A DNA stretch of 64,000 nt from Novosphingobium sp. Rr 2-17 (GCF_000272475.1 NZ_AKFJ01000005.1:1-64000); one strand, 5' to 3'; shown: positions 43,206 to 52,683, counted from the first letter of the stretch. Notes: generated from the letters alone by a model not told the origin. Translations and numbers: made by a program.

Positions 43206-43390
43206 TCAGCCGACTGCTGCGCGCCCGACCGTGCAGTTTGAACCCTCAACTGTTTGCTTGGTCGGCGCGCCCAAGATCGGCTCTTTGCGGTCTGCAATGA
43301 TAGCCTGCTGGAAGCCGACGATCATGTCGCAGCCGACGTACGTGCCCCCCCCTCGCCCGGATCGCACGCGAGCGTAAGGGCACGCTCTTT
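43206..43390 (-). pseudogene. Decayed continuation of a beta-helix (pectate-lyase-like) gene
   Basis: Beyond the TAG that ends the upstream fusion gene, the same frame reads KERALTLACDPGEGG. If one G is added to the G8 tract (C8 at 43345-43352 on the plus strand) it continues GGTYVGCDMIVGFQQAIIAD. That reads like a rung of a parallel beta-helix lyase or tail-spike fold. So at least one nonsense codon and one frameshift separate it from its N-terminal part. The remaining bases to 43036 show no clear gene. Confidence 0.5.
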
Positions 43391-45217
43391 CTAAGCCGCA
43401 ACTTGCCCATGGTACTGTGGAAATGTCATCGTATGCGGTCGGATGACAACGCCGCGGATAGAGCACCCCTCCTGCATCGTGATGCCTGCCTCACCGTCAA
43501 GCAAGATGGCATAGACGCTCTCGTTTGACGCGGCGGGATAGTGGGTCGAAAATACGCCGCTATCGCCAATGATGCTGGCCGCCTTCGGAAGCGCTAGCAA
43601 ACGAACCCTATATCGCAAAGGCGAGAGGAGCAGTTCACCGCCACCAAAAATAGCAGCTAGGTAATCGAGACCCGACTGCAGCGCGCCTGTGTCATCGGTC
43701 TCGCCATCGCCGACCGCGCCGAACATGCTGACGTCGGGACGCGCTTCGTGCAGCCGCCAGATCAGGCCGGGACTGCCGCAAGGAAATTCCCAGCGACTAT
43801 TCGGCGCAGGGGTGCCTTTCACAAGGATATACCGCGCGCTGCCGCCATTGCTTGCAATGCCGTAAGCGCCAGTCAGAACGGCATCTCCCTCAGTGCCATT
43901 CAGCGTGCGCAAGGCTGCTGTATTGGCGGCAAAACGCATCCCCGCGTCCATACCCCTAAGCGGCGCCGATCGTGCGACCACCGGGTTCGTCATTGCTGCG
44001 GGCGCTAACACTGCCGCGCCGAACGAGCGACGGCGCTCCATCGCTTGATGACCGGCCGCTTCGTTATCCAGTGAATCGGTCCTGCCATTGGCCAAAATGC
44101 TCTCGACCAGTTCGCGATTGCTATGCGTCATGGCTTTAATCGTGAACCGCTCCTGAGACGAACGCTTGGCGCCATCAGCCAATCTGCGAGCCATATCCGG
44201 TCTCGCCAGCATACGCACCAGACCCTCCTTCAGGCTTTCGACGTTACCCGGTTCAACCAGAAGGGCCGTCTCTCCATCGACGGCAAGATCCGTGACACCC
44301 GTTGGAAGATTGCTTGCCACGACGGGGACGCCAACCACCATGGCTTCGAGTTGGGATATGCCGAATGCCTCAGTGTTTTCGGTCGATGGAAAGGCGAAGA
44401 CATCGATCGCGGCAAGAATTTCCAGCTTTTTTTCGTGGGTGACACCGCCGAAGAAATGTACGCGATCGGCAATCCCGAGCCTTTGCGCCAAAGCCTCGCT
44501 CGGCGCACGTTCCGGACCGTCGCCTGCAATGAACGCATGCACTTCGGGCATGCCAGCGATTGCCTGAACTAGGACATCGAGCCCTTTGTAGCGCGCGTGC
44601 CTGCCGACAAAGCCCACGACCGGCGCGTCCCCCGAGATGGATTTACGCCACTGGCGCGCCCGTTCCTTGGCATCGTCGTCGAGTAGATAGTCGTCAGGAT
44701 CAATACCCAGAGGTATCTCAACGATGTCACAGGGACGGCGGATATCATCCGATACGGCCAAATTTTTGCGGCTCGTGACTATGAGCTTGTCCGCATAACC
44801 GATCAAATGATTGTATAAAAACCGCGAAATTTTCGAAAAAAATGGCCTGCCATAAATATCGACATGATGTAATATTATAAGGTTAGGCTTTGATATTAAA
44901 AATACGTAACGCAGAAGCAGAAACAATGACGCAAATACATTTGGTGCATGGAAATATATCACATCCCATTTACCTAGAAATATTTGACGCGCAAAACCAA
45001 AACTGATCGGCTGCGAACTGAATACGGCGTTGCTGTGACGTCTATCAACCAATACACCGGAAATGATTTCAACTTTGCTACCAAACTGATGGTTAAAGAC
45101 AAGAGCTTTAACTACATAATATTTGGCCAATTCTTCACTAATAAGTCGCGTACTTTCTTCAATTCCTCCTTGAACGGGATAGTAGTACTTGCCAACAACT
45201 AGAATACGATAGACCAA
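43391..45217 (-). CDS. Glycosyltransferase family 4 fused to a truncated beta-helix domain
   Basis: 608 aa. Residues 1-390 are a complete GT4 enzyme (RILVVGKYYYPVQGGIEESTRL; donor domain VVGFVGRHARYKGLDVLVQAI; FPSTENTEAFGISQLEAMVVGVPVVASNLP). From Met393 (ERRRSFGAAVLAPAAMTNP, like a Tat signal) the frame continues into a pectate-lyase-3-type beta-helix start (VSMFGAVGDGETDDTGALQSGLDYL). That domain is cut short after about 215 residues, where 400 or more are expected. Two genes seem to have merged in frame, with the second decayed. The transferase part should still work; the 5' part is AT-rich. Confidence 0.8.
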   Translation of the reverse strand: MVYRILVVGKYYYPVQGGIEESTRLISEELAKYYVVKALVFNHQFGSKVEIISGVLVDRRHSNAVFSSQPISFGFARQIFLGKWDVIYFHAPNVFASLFLLLRYVFLISKPNLIILHHVDIYGRPFFSKISRFLYNHLIGYADKLIVTSRKNLAVSDDIRRPCDIVEIPLGIDPDDYLLDDDAKERARQWRKSISGDAPVVGFVGRHARYKGLDVLVQAIAGMPEVHAFIAGDGPERAPSEALAQRLGIADRVHFFGGVTHEKKLEILAAIDVFAFPSTENTEAFGISQLEAMVVGVPVVASNLPTGVTDLAVDGETALLVEPGNVESLKEGLVRMLARPDMARRLADGAKRSSQERFTIKAMTHSNRELVESILANGRTDSLDNEAAGHQAMERRRSFGAAVLAPAAMTNPVVARSAPLRGMDAGMRFAANTAALRTLNGTEGDAVLTGAYGIASNGGSARYILVKGTPAPNSRWEFPCGSPGLIWRLHEARPDVSMFGAVGDGETDDTGALQSGLDYLAAIFGGGELLLSPLRYRVRLLALPKAASIIGDSGVFSTHYPAASNESVYAILLDGEAGITMQEGCSIRGVVIRPHTMTFPQYHGQVAA

Positions 45218-45341
45218 GCTTGTTCCCCCACCGGCATCGTTAGCATCAGCGACTAAACCATAGGGCGAAAACCTTTTTATTGATATATGTCCGATTCGTT
45301 GCTTGTACTATACATCAGAATTCTAGCCAAGGACTTGCGCG

Positions 45342-46508
45342 CTAGTCCGATCCGAACAAGTCGCGCGTAAAGACCTTGTCCTTCACGTCCTCGATGGCCG
45401 CAGTCATCCGGTTGGCGACGATCACGTCGCATTCCTGCTTGAACGTATCGAGATCGCGCACCACGCGCGAACCGAAGAACGCGTCTTCTGTCAGCGCCGG
45501 CTCGTAGATCACGACCTCGATGCCCTTGGCCTTGATCCGCTTCATGATGCCCTGGATCGAAGACTGCCGGAAATTGTCCGACCCTGCCTTCATCACCAGA
45601 CGGAAGACGCCGACCTTGCGCGGTTTACTGGCGATGATCCGGTCCGCCAGGAAGTCCTTGCGGGTGCGGTTGGCATCGACGATCGCACGGATGAGGTTCT
45701 GCGGAACCTCTGAGTAATTTGCCAGCAACTGCTTGGTGTCTTTGGGCAAACAGTAGCCACCGTAGCCGAAGCTGGGGTTGTTGTAGTGCTTGCCGATACG
45801 CGGATCGAGTCCGACCCCATCGATGATCTGGCGGCTGTCCATGCCACCGGCGATCGCGTAGCTGTCCAACTCGTTAAAGAAGGCGACGCGCATCGCCAGG
45901 TAGGTGTTGGCGAAAAGCTTGATCGCCTCGGCCTCGTTCGCGTCGGTGAACAGGACTTCGACGTCCGTTTTCTCCGCGCCTTCGAGCAGCAAGTCGGCGA
46001 AAATCCGCGCCCGCTCCGACCGTTCGCCGACAATGATCCGCGAGGGATGGAGGTTGTCGTACAAAGCCCGGCCTTCACGCAGGAATTCGGGACTGAAGAT
46101 GACTTGATCGGTCCCTAGGCGTTTTCGCACGTCTTCCACGAAACCCACAGGAACCGTGGATTTCACCACGATCGTTGCCCCGGGGTTCCCCGCAGTTGCC
46201 GTTTGGATGACAGCTTCGACTGACGAGGTATCGAACTTGTCGGTCTCGACATCATAGTTGGTCGGAGTGGCAACGATCACATAGCTGGCCCCTGCCAGTG
46301 CCGCTTGCGGATCGAGCGTCGCTGTAAGGTTCAACGGGCGAGCGGCCAGAAACTCTTCCAACTCGGTATCAACGATCGGCGACTGGCGCGCGTTGAGCAT
46401 CGCAACGCGGTCGGCCGAAATGTCGACGGCTGCCACCTCATGGTGCTGCGCCAACAAGACAGCGTTCGACAGACCTACGTAACCAAGGCCAAAGACGGCG
46501 ATCTTCAT
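45342..46508 (-). CDS. ugd: UDP-glucose 6-dehydrogenase
   Basis: 388 aa from ATG ([24 protein letters not shown] motif GxGYVG). Other marks: [52 protein letters not shown], and [16 protein letters not shown] with the catalytic cysteine. It oxidises UDP-glucose to UDP-glucuronate, the precursor for glucuronic acid in the exopolysaccharide and for the epimerase at 40.5 kb. It resembles the short gammaproteobacterial/Streptococcus-type Ugd. Last gene of the locus. Confidence 0.93.
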   Translation of the reverse strand: MKIAVFGLGYVGLSNAVLLAQHHEVAAVDISADRVAMLNARQSPIVDTELEEFLAARPLNLTATLDPQAALAGASYVIVATPTNYDVETDKFDTSSVEAVIQTATAGNPGATIVVKSTVPVGFVEDVRKRLGTDQVIFSPEFLREGRALYDNLHPSRIIVGERSERARIFADLLLEGAEKTDVEVLFTDANEAEAIKLFANTYLAMRVAFFNELDSYAIAGGMDSRQIIDGVGLDPRIGKHYNNPSFGYGGYCLPKDTKQLLANYSEVPQNLIRAIVDANRTRKDFLADRIIASKPRKVGVFRLVMKAGSDNFRQSSIQGIMKRIKAKGIEVVIYEPALTEDAFFGSRVVRDLDTFKQECDVIVANRMTAAIEDVKDKVFTRDLFGSD

Positions 46509-46878
46509 TCGGAAATCCCAGCCCAAATCGCAGCACGAAGCTCGCTGGGCACGTATATGCCCACTCTTTGGATTAACACCCGCATCGCTCCCCAGCATTT
46601 AGGTAGATAGCTATTCCGCCTTACGACCTGCACAGTCAACGGCTTTATGCTGCATATGCACATTGCCCATAGCAGCATACAAAAAGTTAACGGCGGGAGG
46701 CCGCACCGGCGCACGGGCCCGCAATGAAATGCTCAGGCGACACGCCGTCTCCGCTGCAGACGGATACACGGCGATGTGTTGACCAAGATCAAATACTCGA
46801 TGGGCCAAATCTATAAAAGCGCTGGAGTACGACAAAACCTGAAATTCGCACTTGGGCAGGAAATGAAAGCGCTATCCT
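46509..46878. other. Gene-free interval
   Basis: About 370 bp upstream of both the dehydrogenase (minus) and the haem-type lipoprotein gene (plus). No coding frame of quality, repeat or RNA seen; probably promoters for both directions. Confidence 0.35.
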
Positions 46879-47424
46879 ATGAATAGTAAGTCTTGGCCCA
46901 TCATATTTATGCTGTTGCCACTGTCGTTGGGGGCATGTTCGAAATCGGAAACGGACAAGAAACCGGTTGAACAAGCCTCGGCGGTCTCGGTCCATGACGA
47001 GATGGTCACGGTCGTCATTCCGCAGACTCAAGCCATCTGGGATGTATCGAACGCTTCGTTGAACGACGAGGGCAGCCCCGATCCGACAAAAGTAAGCGAT
47101 GCGGACTGGCAAAGCGTGAAAGCCGCCTCGTCCGCTTTGATGACCTCGCTCGATCGGCTGGCCACGGCGAACCGCTTCCTCGCGGCCAAACCGGGTGACA
47201 AAATCATGGACCAGGATATTGCCGGTGCAGCTCAGCCCAAGGATGTTCAGGCCCGCCTGGATGCTAATCCGCAAGGCTTTCGCGATCATGCCAAGACCTT
47301 GTCCGACTTCATCAAGGCGATCAACGGGGCTGCGGCCAAGAAGGACTTCAAGACCTTCTCTGAAAGGACCGCGGAACTCGATGGTGCATGTGAAGGGTGT
47401 CACAAGGCCTATTGGTTGAAGTGA
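46879..47424 (+). CDS. Cytochrome c-like lipoprotein
   Basis: 181 aa. Lipoprotein signal (IIFMLLPLSLGACSK, lipobox LGAC). The mature domain is helical and ends with CEGCHKAYWLK, a CxxCH haem-binding motif near the C-terminus, the arrangement of cytochrome c'-type four-helix proteins. It would sit in the periplasm on the membrane and may bind one c-type haem. No respiratory genes adjoin. A near-repeat of CGATTGGTTGAAGT spans the stop codon. Confidence 0.7.
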   Translation: MNSKSWPIIFMLLPLSLGACSKSETDKKPVEQASAVSVHDEMVTVVIPQTQAIWDVSNASLNDEGSPDPTKVSDADWQSVKAASSALMTSLDRLATANRFLAAKPGDKIMDQDIAGAAQPKDVQARLDANPQGFRDHAKTLSDFIKAINGAAAKKDFKTFSERTAELDGACEGCHKAYWLK

Positions 47425-47615
47425 CCGATTGGTTGAAGTTACCGGCCGCTGCGCAGTGTGCGCATGAGCCTGCCCTCTCCAACGATGCTTGACGTAGTAG
47501 CCGGTACGGCCGGTCGCATTTTGCCTCTTTTGCGTTCGATCAAGGCAAGGCCCTGGCCGAACCGTATGATGGGGGTGCCCGCGACATCGTTGGGGGCCAA
47601 TGGGGAGTAGCTGTT

Positions 47616-47996
47616 GTGCGGGCAAGAAAGAACAGTGCGTGGGTGGCGATGTTCATTGGCGCCCTACTGTCGGGGGGCGCGCCATCTTATGCGCGTGAAG
47701 CTGGGGCTGCCAAAACCGTGATCGTGGTCGAAGCTAATCGCACGCCCGCCAACCGCAGTCATCACGCAGGCGCCGTGGTCAAGGCTGAGATGCCGGTGCG
47801 ATACGGCGATTTGAACTTGCATGACAAAAATGACGTGGCCCGGCTGAGGGTACGCGTCCGCCGGGGCGCCGTCAGCGCCTGCGAACACCTCGATAGCCTC
47901 TTGCCGCTCGAACCGGACACCAGTTGTCTCCGCACGACCTTGACCCGCATCGCCCCTCAGGTCGCGGTGGTCATCGCTTCGGCGGATCGGAATTAA
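47616..47996 (+). CDS. UrcA family protein
   Basis: 126 aa from GTG with GGGGAG upstream. Signal peptide ending near YAREA. The mature part contains VRYGDLNLHDKNDVARLRVRVRRGAVSACE, the core signature of UrcA-family periplasmic proteins of sphingomonads and Caulobacter, with a Cys pair later (SACEHL, TSCLRT). Function unknown. It lies 19 bp before the dioxygenase gene and may be co-transcribed with it. Confidence 0.8.
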   Translation: MRARKNSAWVAMFIGALLSGGAPSYAREAGAAKTVIVVEANRTPANRSHHAGAVVKAEMPVRYGDLNLHDKNDVARLRVRVRRGAVSACEHLDSLLPLEPDTSCLRTTLTRIAPQVAVVIASADRN

Positions 47997-48015
47997 ACGC
48001 TCAGGACATCACGAC

Positions 48016-49059
48016 ATGATCATCAAATCGCTTGGCTACCTCGGGTTCAATTCTGAAAAGCTCGACGAATGGGTCGACTTCGGCACGCGGGTCGTCGGGC
48101 TTCAGTTGTACGAACGTTCCGATGACGTCCTGACCTTCCGCATGGACGAGCGGCAACAGCGCATCATCGTCCGCAGGGCGCCGCCGGACACGGGATGGTC
48201 GGGATGGGAGGTGGAAGATGCCGCAGCCCTGGAGGTTCTCAGAGTACGGCTCACGGACAATTACGTTCCCTGGACCGAGCTCGATACCCAAGCTCTCGCG
48301 CTGCGCGGCGTCTGTGCGGGAATTAGCTTCTCGGACCCGGCGGGTAATCGCCACGAGGCGTTTCATGGCGCCAATATAGTGCCCGCGCCCTTCGTTCCGG
48401 GGCGGCCTATTTCCGGGTTCCGTACCGGCGACCACGGGTTAGGGCACGTCGTCTATCAAACCCCCGCGTTGGTGAAGCTCCAGGCGTTTTTCGAAGGCGT
48501 GCTGGGGTTCGGCCTGAGTGACTATTTCTACGAACCGGTGTCGGTCGCGTTCTTTCACGTCAATGCGCGGCATCACAGTCTGGCGCTGGCGCAGACCCCC
48601 AATTCGGCCATTCACCATGTCATGTTCGAGCTGAACCAGTTGGACGACGTCGGCCAAGGTTACGATGTGGCCCGCGCCGAGCCTGGACGCGTCGCGGTGA
48701 CTTTGGGGCGGCACATCAACGACCTCATGACGTCGTACTACGTGCGCTCTCCCGATGGCTTCCTGATCGAATGCGGCTGGGGAGGACGGTCCATCGATGT
48801 CGACGAGTGGGAGCCATTCGAACTCGCCTATGGGCCGAGCCTTTGGGGCCATGACCGTGAGTGGCCGAGCAAGGAAGCTGAGCAAGAGGCGGACGCGATC
48901 CGCGACAAGGCACGCGAAGACGGGCTGCGCCTGCCGGTGCAAGTGGCCAAGGGTAATTACAACGCCGGTTACGAGCCACTGGCATGGTGGGAGCAGAACC
49001 GGCGCAAGAGCTTGCCGGAAATCCGCGCTGACGCAGCAGAGGCTGACGCAGCAGAGTAA
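48016..49059 (+). CDS. Extradiol (2,3-dihydroxybiphenyl-type) ring-cleavage dioxygenase
   Basis: 347 aa of the two-domain vicinal-oxygen-chelate type. Metal ligands are seen as GLGHVVYQTP (His144), SAIHHVMFEL (His200/201) and FLIECGWGG (Glu252). The N-terminal VOC domain (LGYLGFNSEKLDEW...) is non-catalytic. It cleaves a catecholic ring next to the hydroxyls using Fe(II). The long C-terminal tail after residue 265 (WPSKEAEQEADAIRDKAREDG) fits BphC/HsaC-like enzymes of larger aromatics or steroids. No other degradation genes lie nearby. The end contains a 15-bp tandem duplication encoding ADAAE twice. Confidence 0.88.
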   Translation: MIIKSLGYLGFNSEKLDEWVDFGTRVVGLQLYERSDDVLTFRMDERQQRIIVRRAPPDTGWSGWEVEDAAALEVLRVRLTDNYVPWTELDTQALALRGVCAGISFSDPAGNRHEAFHGANIVPAPFVPGRPISGFRTGDHGLGHVVYQTPALVKLQAFFEGVLGFGLSDYFYEPVSVAFFHVNARHHSLALAQTPNSAIHHVMFELNQLDDVGQGYDVARAEPGRVAVTLGRHINDLMTSYYVRSPDGFLIECGWGGRSIDVDEWEPFELAYGPSLWGHDREWPSKEAEQEADAIRDKAREDGLRLPVQVAKGNYNAGYEPLAWWEQNRRKSLPEIRADAAEADAAE

Positions 49060-49076
49060 GGCCGCACCGGGCCGAT

Positions 49077-49120
49077 ACGACAAGGCTTGACCTGCTCCGG
49101 GCGGGGTCAAGCCTTGTCGT
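49077..49120. terminator. Bidirectional intrinsic terminator
   Basis: A perfect 16-bp inverted repeat (49077-49092 and 49105-49120, arms beginning ACGACAAGGCTTGACC) with a 12-nt loop lies 18 bp after the dioxygenase stop. It also faces the end of the convergent NIPSNAP gene. T-tracts are short. Confidence 0.75.
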
Positions 49121-49179
49121 TTGGAAACTGGGCTGTCAGCCGATCGGTTGGCCGGTCGTAGGCGCGCAGATCCGCCCGA

Positions 49180-49518
49180 TCATCCGTGGCTATCGGCAGC
49201 GCTGTTGCTTGGGTCAGCGGGGGCGGGTTCGACGAAGGCGGACGAAACCTCGACAATATCAGCCTTTGAAAAACCCGCCATGTCGGCGCGAAACTCAGCG
49301 CTGCTCATATAGCGTTCGGTGACCTCCTGCGGATCAAGACCATCGGCATATTCCACCAGCGCAATGAGACGTGGCTTGTCGGTATGGACCTGCTTCCAAA
49401 CATGGTGAGTGGTGACACCGAACGCGGCGAGGCTCGTGACATGGCGGGTCCAGTGGACGCTGGCATATTGATCCAGCGCTTCATCGGAAGCCAGGGTGTA
49501 GGTCCGTAGTTCGAACAT
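49180..49518 (-). CDS. NIPSNAP family protein
   Basis: 112 aa. FELRTYTLASDEALDQYASVHWTRHVTSLAAFGV and RLIALVEYADGLDPQEVTERYMSSAEF match the NIPSNAP ferredoxin-like fold, a dimeric alpha/beta domain common near aromatic-degradation genes. The exact role is unknown. It is convergent with the dioxygenase, with a strong hairpin between them, and downstream in direction from the LysR gene. Confidence 0.8.
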   Translation of the reverse strand: MFELRTYTLASDEALDQYASVHWTRHVTSLAAFGVTTHHVWKQVHTDKPRLIALVEYADGLDPQEVTERYMSSAEFRADMAGFSKADIVEVSSAFVEPAPADPSNSAADSHG

Positions 49519-49784
49519 ATTCTAAGTCCTATAAGAGCGCTGTTGCGCCATAAAAGGCGGACCGCATAACCGAATCTCGCCCGGCGCCAGCTTAGCCGGG
49601 AAGGAACTTCGCTATCCAACGGATTTGGCGGATCGGAATTGAGCGGGATGAACCGTCAACGTCCGGCGCGACGCAGAGCCTCGGTGATCCGCGACGCCCC
49701 CCGAACCGCCAATCCACGCAGGCAATGCAGCTGCGCGCCATGTTACGCCGGCAGACGTCCGCTTCCTGAAACCCGCGCATTCGT

Positions 49785-50717
49785 TCAAGTGGCGAGCGGC
49801 GTATTCGGCACCGTCCGTGGTCTTTCGAGAGGCGCTTGGCCTTGCCGCACGATTTCATCGACGAGCGCCATCGCATGGCGGCTGAGCAGGGTGAAGTCGG
49901 GTGCGCAAACTGCCAGATGACGCCGCGCCCACTGGTCGGCCAGCGGCACGATCCGTAACGTATCTGAATGAAAGCGTTGCGCCGCCGCCAGCGGCAGAAT
50001 GCCGATGCCGATACCCGCTTCCACCAGGCGAGCGACGTTTTCGAAGCTGCGCAGGCGGACGCGGTAGCCGATCCTGCGTCCCAGCCTCGCTGCTTGATCG
50101 GCCAAGTGCGAATGGAGCGCGCCGGCGCTGAGGCCGACGAACGGCTGATCAAGCAGGTCGACAAAGCGGGCCGATGGGTTTTCCGCCAATGGATGCTGCG
50201 AGGGCAGCAGGACGACGAGGCGATCCTCGGCGACGGTCACCGTCTCCAGCTCGCCCGTCTCCGCCGAATCCGCGATCAGGCCGAATTCAGCCCGCCCTTC
50301 CGCAACGGCGGCGACTATGTCGGCGCTGGTTCGCTCCTCGATGTCCACGTCCACGTCCGGATGCGCGGTCAGAAAGACGCGCATGGCGGCAGGCAGCAAT
50401 TCGACCAGCGCCGCCGTGTTCGACAGCATGCGGATGTGCCCCTTCAGGCCCGATGCGAAAGCGCCAAGATCACCACGCATGCGTTCGATCTGCGCCGTCA
50501 CGATACGCGCATGCGCCAGAAGGGTGCGACCTGCGGGGGTTGGCACCACACCGCGCCGACCGCGTTCCAGCAGCGAGGCGCCCAGCACGGCTTCCATGCC
50601 GCTGATCCTGGCGCTCGCCGAAGCCAGCGCCATGTGCGCGGCATTCGCGCCCTGCGATATGCTGCCGGCCTCTACCACGGCGATGAACAAGCGCAGGTCG
50701 GTAAGGTCGAAACGCAT
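49785..50717 (-). CDS. LysR family transcriptional regulator
   Basis: 310 aa from the ATG giving MRFDLTDLRLFIAVVEAGS, with GAAGG upstream; in-frame ATGs further up lack a site. N-terminal winged HTH with SISQGANAAHMALASASARISGMEAVLGASLLERGRRGVVPTPAGRTLL, then a substrate-binding domain (LRMLSNTAALVELLPAAMRVFLTAHPDVDVDIEER). It is divergent from the methyltransferase gene (111 bp between starts), a likely target. The ligand is unknown. Confidence 0.88.
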   Translation of the reverse strand: MRFDLTDLRLFIAVVEAGSISQGANAAHMALASASARISGMEAVLGASLLERGRRGVVPTPAGRTLLAHARIVTAQIERMRGDLGAFASGLKGHIRMLSNTAALVELLPAAMRVFLTAHPDVDVDIEERTSADIVAAVAEGRAEFGLIADSAETGELETVTVAEDRLVVLLPSQHPLAENPSARFVDLLDQPFVGLSAGALHSHLADQAARLGRRIGYRVRLRSFENVARLVEAGIGIGILPLAAAQRFHSDTLRIVPLADQWARRHLAVCAPDFTLLSRHAMALVDEIVRQGQAPLERPRTVPNTPLAT

Positions 50718-50828
50718 CCAGCCTTCGTTATCACCGAAGGCTTCCATCGCATATCCCGCATTGTCGCTCTTGGCCGGGCGGCTCACAGGTCAGGCAGGAA
50801 ATCCACACCGGACAGGAAACAAGACACC

Positions 50829-51593
50829 ATGCGACACGGGCACAACGCCATCGTGGATCAACAGTTCGGGGGACAGGCCCAGGCCTATGTTTCCAGCGCG
50901 GCCCATTCCAGCGGACCTGACCTGGAGCGGCTGGCGCAGAGCGCGCAAGGCTGGTCGGGAGCCAAAGTGCTCGACCTTGGATGCGGCGGCGGCCACGTCT
51001 CCTACACGATCGCGCCGCATGTTGCGAACGTCGTCGCCTGCGACCTTTCGCAGCAGATGGTCGATGCAGTATGCACGCAAGCGCGGCGGCGGGGCATGGC
51101 CAACATCGAGACCAGGCAAGCAGCGGCGGAAGCGCTGCCTTTCGAAAGAGGCGAATTCGATGCGGTGGTTTGCCGGATGAGCGCCCATCACTGGCAAGAT
51201 CTCGATGCCGGACTGCGCGAGGCCCGGCGAGTGCTGAAGGCGGGATCACCCGCGATCTTCATCGACGTCATCTCGCCCGGCGATCCCATGCTCGACACCC
51301 ATCTGCAGGCGGTGGAACTCCTGCGCGATCGCAGCCATGTACGCGACTACCGGATCGAGGAATGGTCGGCCGCGCTGGGCCGGGCCGGATTCAACCTGGA
51401 GCGCGTATCCACCCATGCGCTACCGATGGAATTTGCCTCGTGGGTGGCGCGCATGAAGACGCCGGGCGCCCTCGCCGCCGCCATTCGGTCACTCCAGGCC
51501 GAAGCGTCAGCGGCGACCCGCGATGCCTTCGACATCCGGGAGGACGGCAGTTTCACCATCCGCATCGCAACCTTCGAGATTACGGCGGCCTAG
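50829..51593 (+). CDS. Class I SAM-dependent methyltransferase (UbiE-like)
   Basis: 254 aa from ATG. SAM-binding VLDLGCGGGHVSYTIAPHV (motif I), VVACDLSQQMVDAV (motif II), FERGEFDAVVCRMSAHHWQD (motif IV) and ALREARRVLKAG-type post-motif (here GLREARRVLKAGSP). It resembles Methyltransf_11 enzymes acting on small molecules or quinone precursors. Its TAG stop is the first TAG of the adjacent palindromic repeat, so the repeat seems to have been inserted at or into the gene end. It is divergent from the LysR regulator. Confidence 0.85.
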   Translation: MRHGHNAIVDQQFGGQAQAYVSSAAHSSGPDLERLAQSAQGWSGAKVLDLGCGGGHVSYTIAPHVANVVACDLSQQMVDAVCTQARRRGMANIETRQAAAEALPFERGEFDAVVCRMSAHHWQDLDAGLREARRVLKAGSPAIFIDVISPGDPMLDTHLQAVELLRDRSHVRDYRIEEWSAALGRAGFNLERVSTHALPMEFASWVARMKTPGALAAAIRSLQAEASAATRDAFDIREDGSFTIRIATFEITAA

Positions 51594-51696
51594 AGCAAGT
51601 TCCGATCCGATTGCATCGGCTCGGTTGCTCTGGCCTTTTGTTTCGCCGCGTTTTCCGAGTCAGCAGGTGATTCCACCTGCTTCGAAAACGCCCTAG
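51591..51696. repeat. Palindromic interspersed repeat, copy A
   Basis: About 105 bp, in reverse orientation to copies B (57253) and C (62852). It contains TAGAGCAA..., CCGAT-TGC-ATCGG, then GCGTTTTC...GAAAACGC around GCAGGTG-ATTC-CACCTGC. It begins with the TAG stop codon of the methyltransferase gene. Confidence 0.85.
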
Positions 51697-51718
51697 CCCC
51701 CTTCTGCTTCGGAACCCC

Positions 51719-52468
51719 TCATCCATAGGACTTCACGAAGAATGCGGCGGTCACCAAGCTTGCAAGAGCCAACGTGATCGCCCGCACCAAGGCAGGTGGC
51801 AACCGGATGCCGAGCAACGCCCCGAGATAGCCGCCGACGACCGCGGCTGGCGCGAGGAACAGGACTTCGCGCCAGCCGACCGCACCGGTGACGGCGAACA
51901 GCAAGACCGCTGACGTGTTCGCCGCCGTGACCAGGATGGTCCGCAGGCCCTGCAGCCGCTTGAGGTCTTCGCTCATCACAAGGCTCCAGAACGCCATCAT
52001 CATGATCCCGACCGCGCCCCCAAAGTAGCCGCCGTAGATGCCGAGAATGAATTGTCCCCCAAGGATCGTGCCGCTGCCCGCTCCGTTCCAGCCATGGAAT
52101 GCGGACGTGATCCGTCGCCCGAAGGCCAGCGCCAGGGTCGCGGCGAGAAGCAACCAGGGGAGCGCCTGGAGAAACAGCGCCTGCGGCGTCGCGAGCAACA
52201 GCAGCCCCCCCGCAAGCCCCCCGACCATCGACACTATGGCCATCCAGGTCAGCGAGACGCCGGCAACAGGCTCCAGCCCTTTGCGGTAGACCCAGGCACT
52301 CACTGCCCCGCCCGGATAGAGCGCCAGACTGCTGGTGGCATTGGCCGTCACGGGCGAGACCCCTGCCGCCATCAATGCCGGCAACGAAACGAAGGAGCCG
52401 CCGCCGGCCAGTGCGTTCACCGCCCCTGCCAGCAGGCCCGATGCGACGAGAAGATAGGCTGCGGTCAT
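51719..52468 (-). CDS. TauE/SafE family membrane permease
   Basis: 249 aa from ATG (MTAAYLLVASGLLAGAVNALAGGGSF); a GTG at 52501 would add 11 residues. Eight hydrophobic helices and the two TauE/SafE repeats, first GGGSFVSLPALMAAGVSPVTANATSSLALYPG and second GGYFGGAVGIMMMAFWSLV. The family exports sulfite, sulfoacetate or related organic anions. It stands alone on the minus strand, between copy A of the repeat and the methyltransferase gene. Substrate unknown. Confidence 0.85.
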   Translation of the reverse strand: MTAAYLLVASGLLAGAVNALAGGGSFVSLPALMAAGVSPVTANATSSLALYPGGAVSAWVYRKGLEPVAGVSLTWMAIVSMVGGLAGGLLLLATPQALFLQALPWLLLAATLALAFGRRITSAFHGWNGAGSGTILGGQFILGIYGGYFGGAVGIMMMAFWSLVMSEDLKRLQGLRTILVTAANTSAVLLFAVTGAVGWREVLFLAPAAVVGGYLGALLGIRLPPALVRAITLALASLVTAAFFVKSYG

Positions 52469-52683
52469 GCGCGGGCTATGCGCACCCGGATCGTCCCGCA
52501 CAATCCGGATGATGCGAAGCCATGCCTCTGTGTAAGGCGAAGGCTGTAGCGGTAGCGTCGCGATCGTTCGGCTGCCGCGCTCAAATTTTGAGGCGTTGGC
52601 GATTGCCCTGGGTTCGGGTGTGCCTATGTCCGGTGCGTTGCAGTGTCCGGGGCGTGATCAATATCAACTGCACACAGCGGTCA

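Noticed and set aside
43117..43377. Plus-strand 86-codon frame
   Set aside because: It is antisense to the decayed beta-helix remnant and matches nothing.
50317..51180. Long plus-strand frames over the LysR gene and methyltransferase start
   Set aside because: They are shadows of the LysR coding strand, without family motifs; the methyltransferase start at 50829 explains the real coding part.
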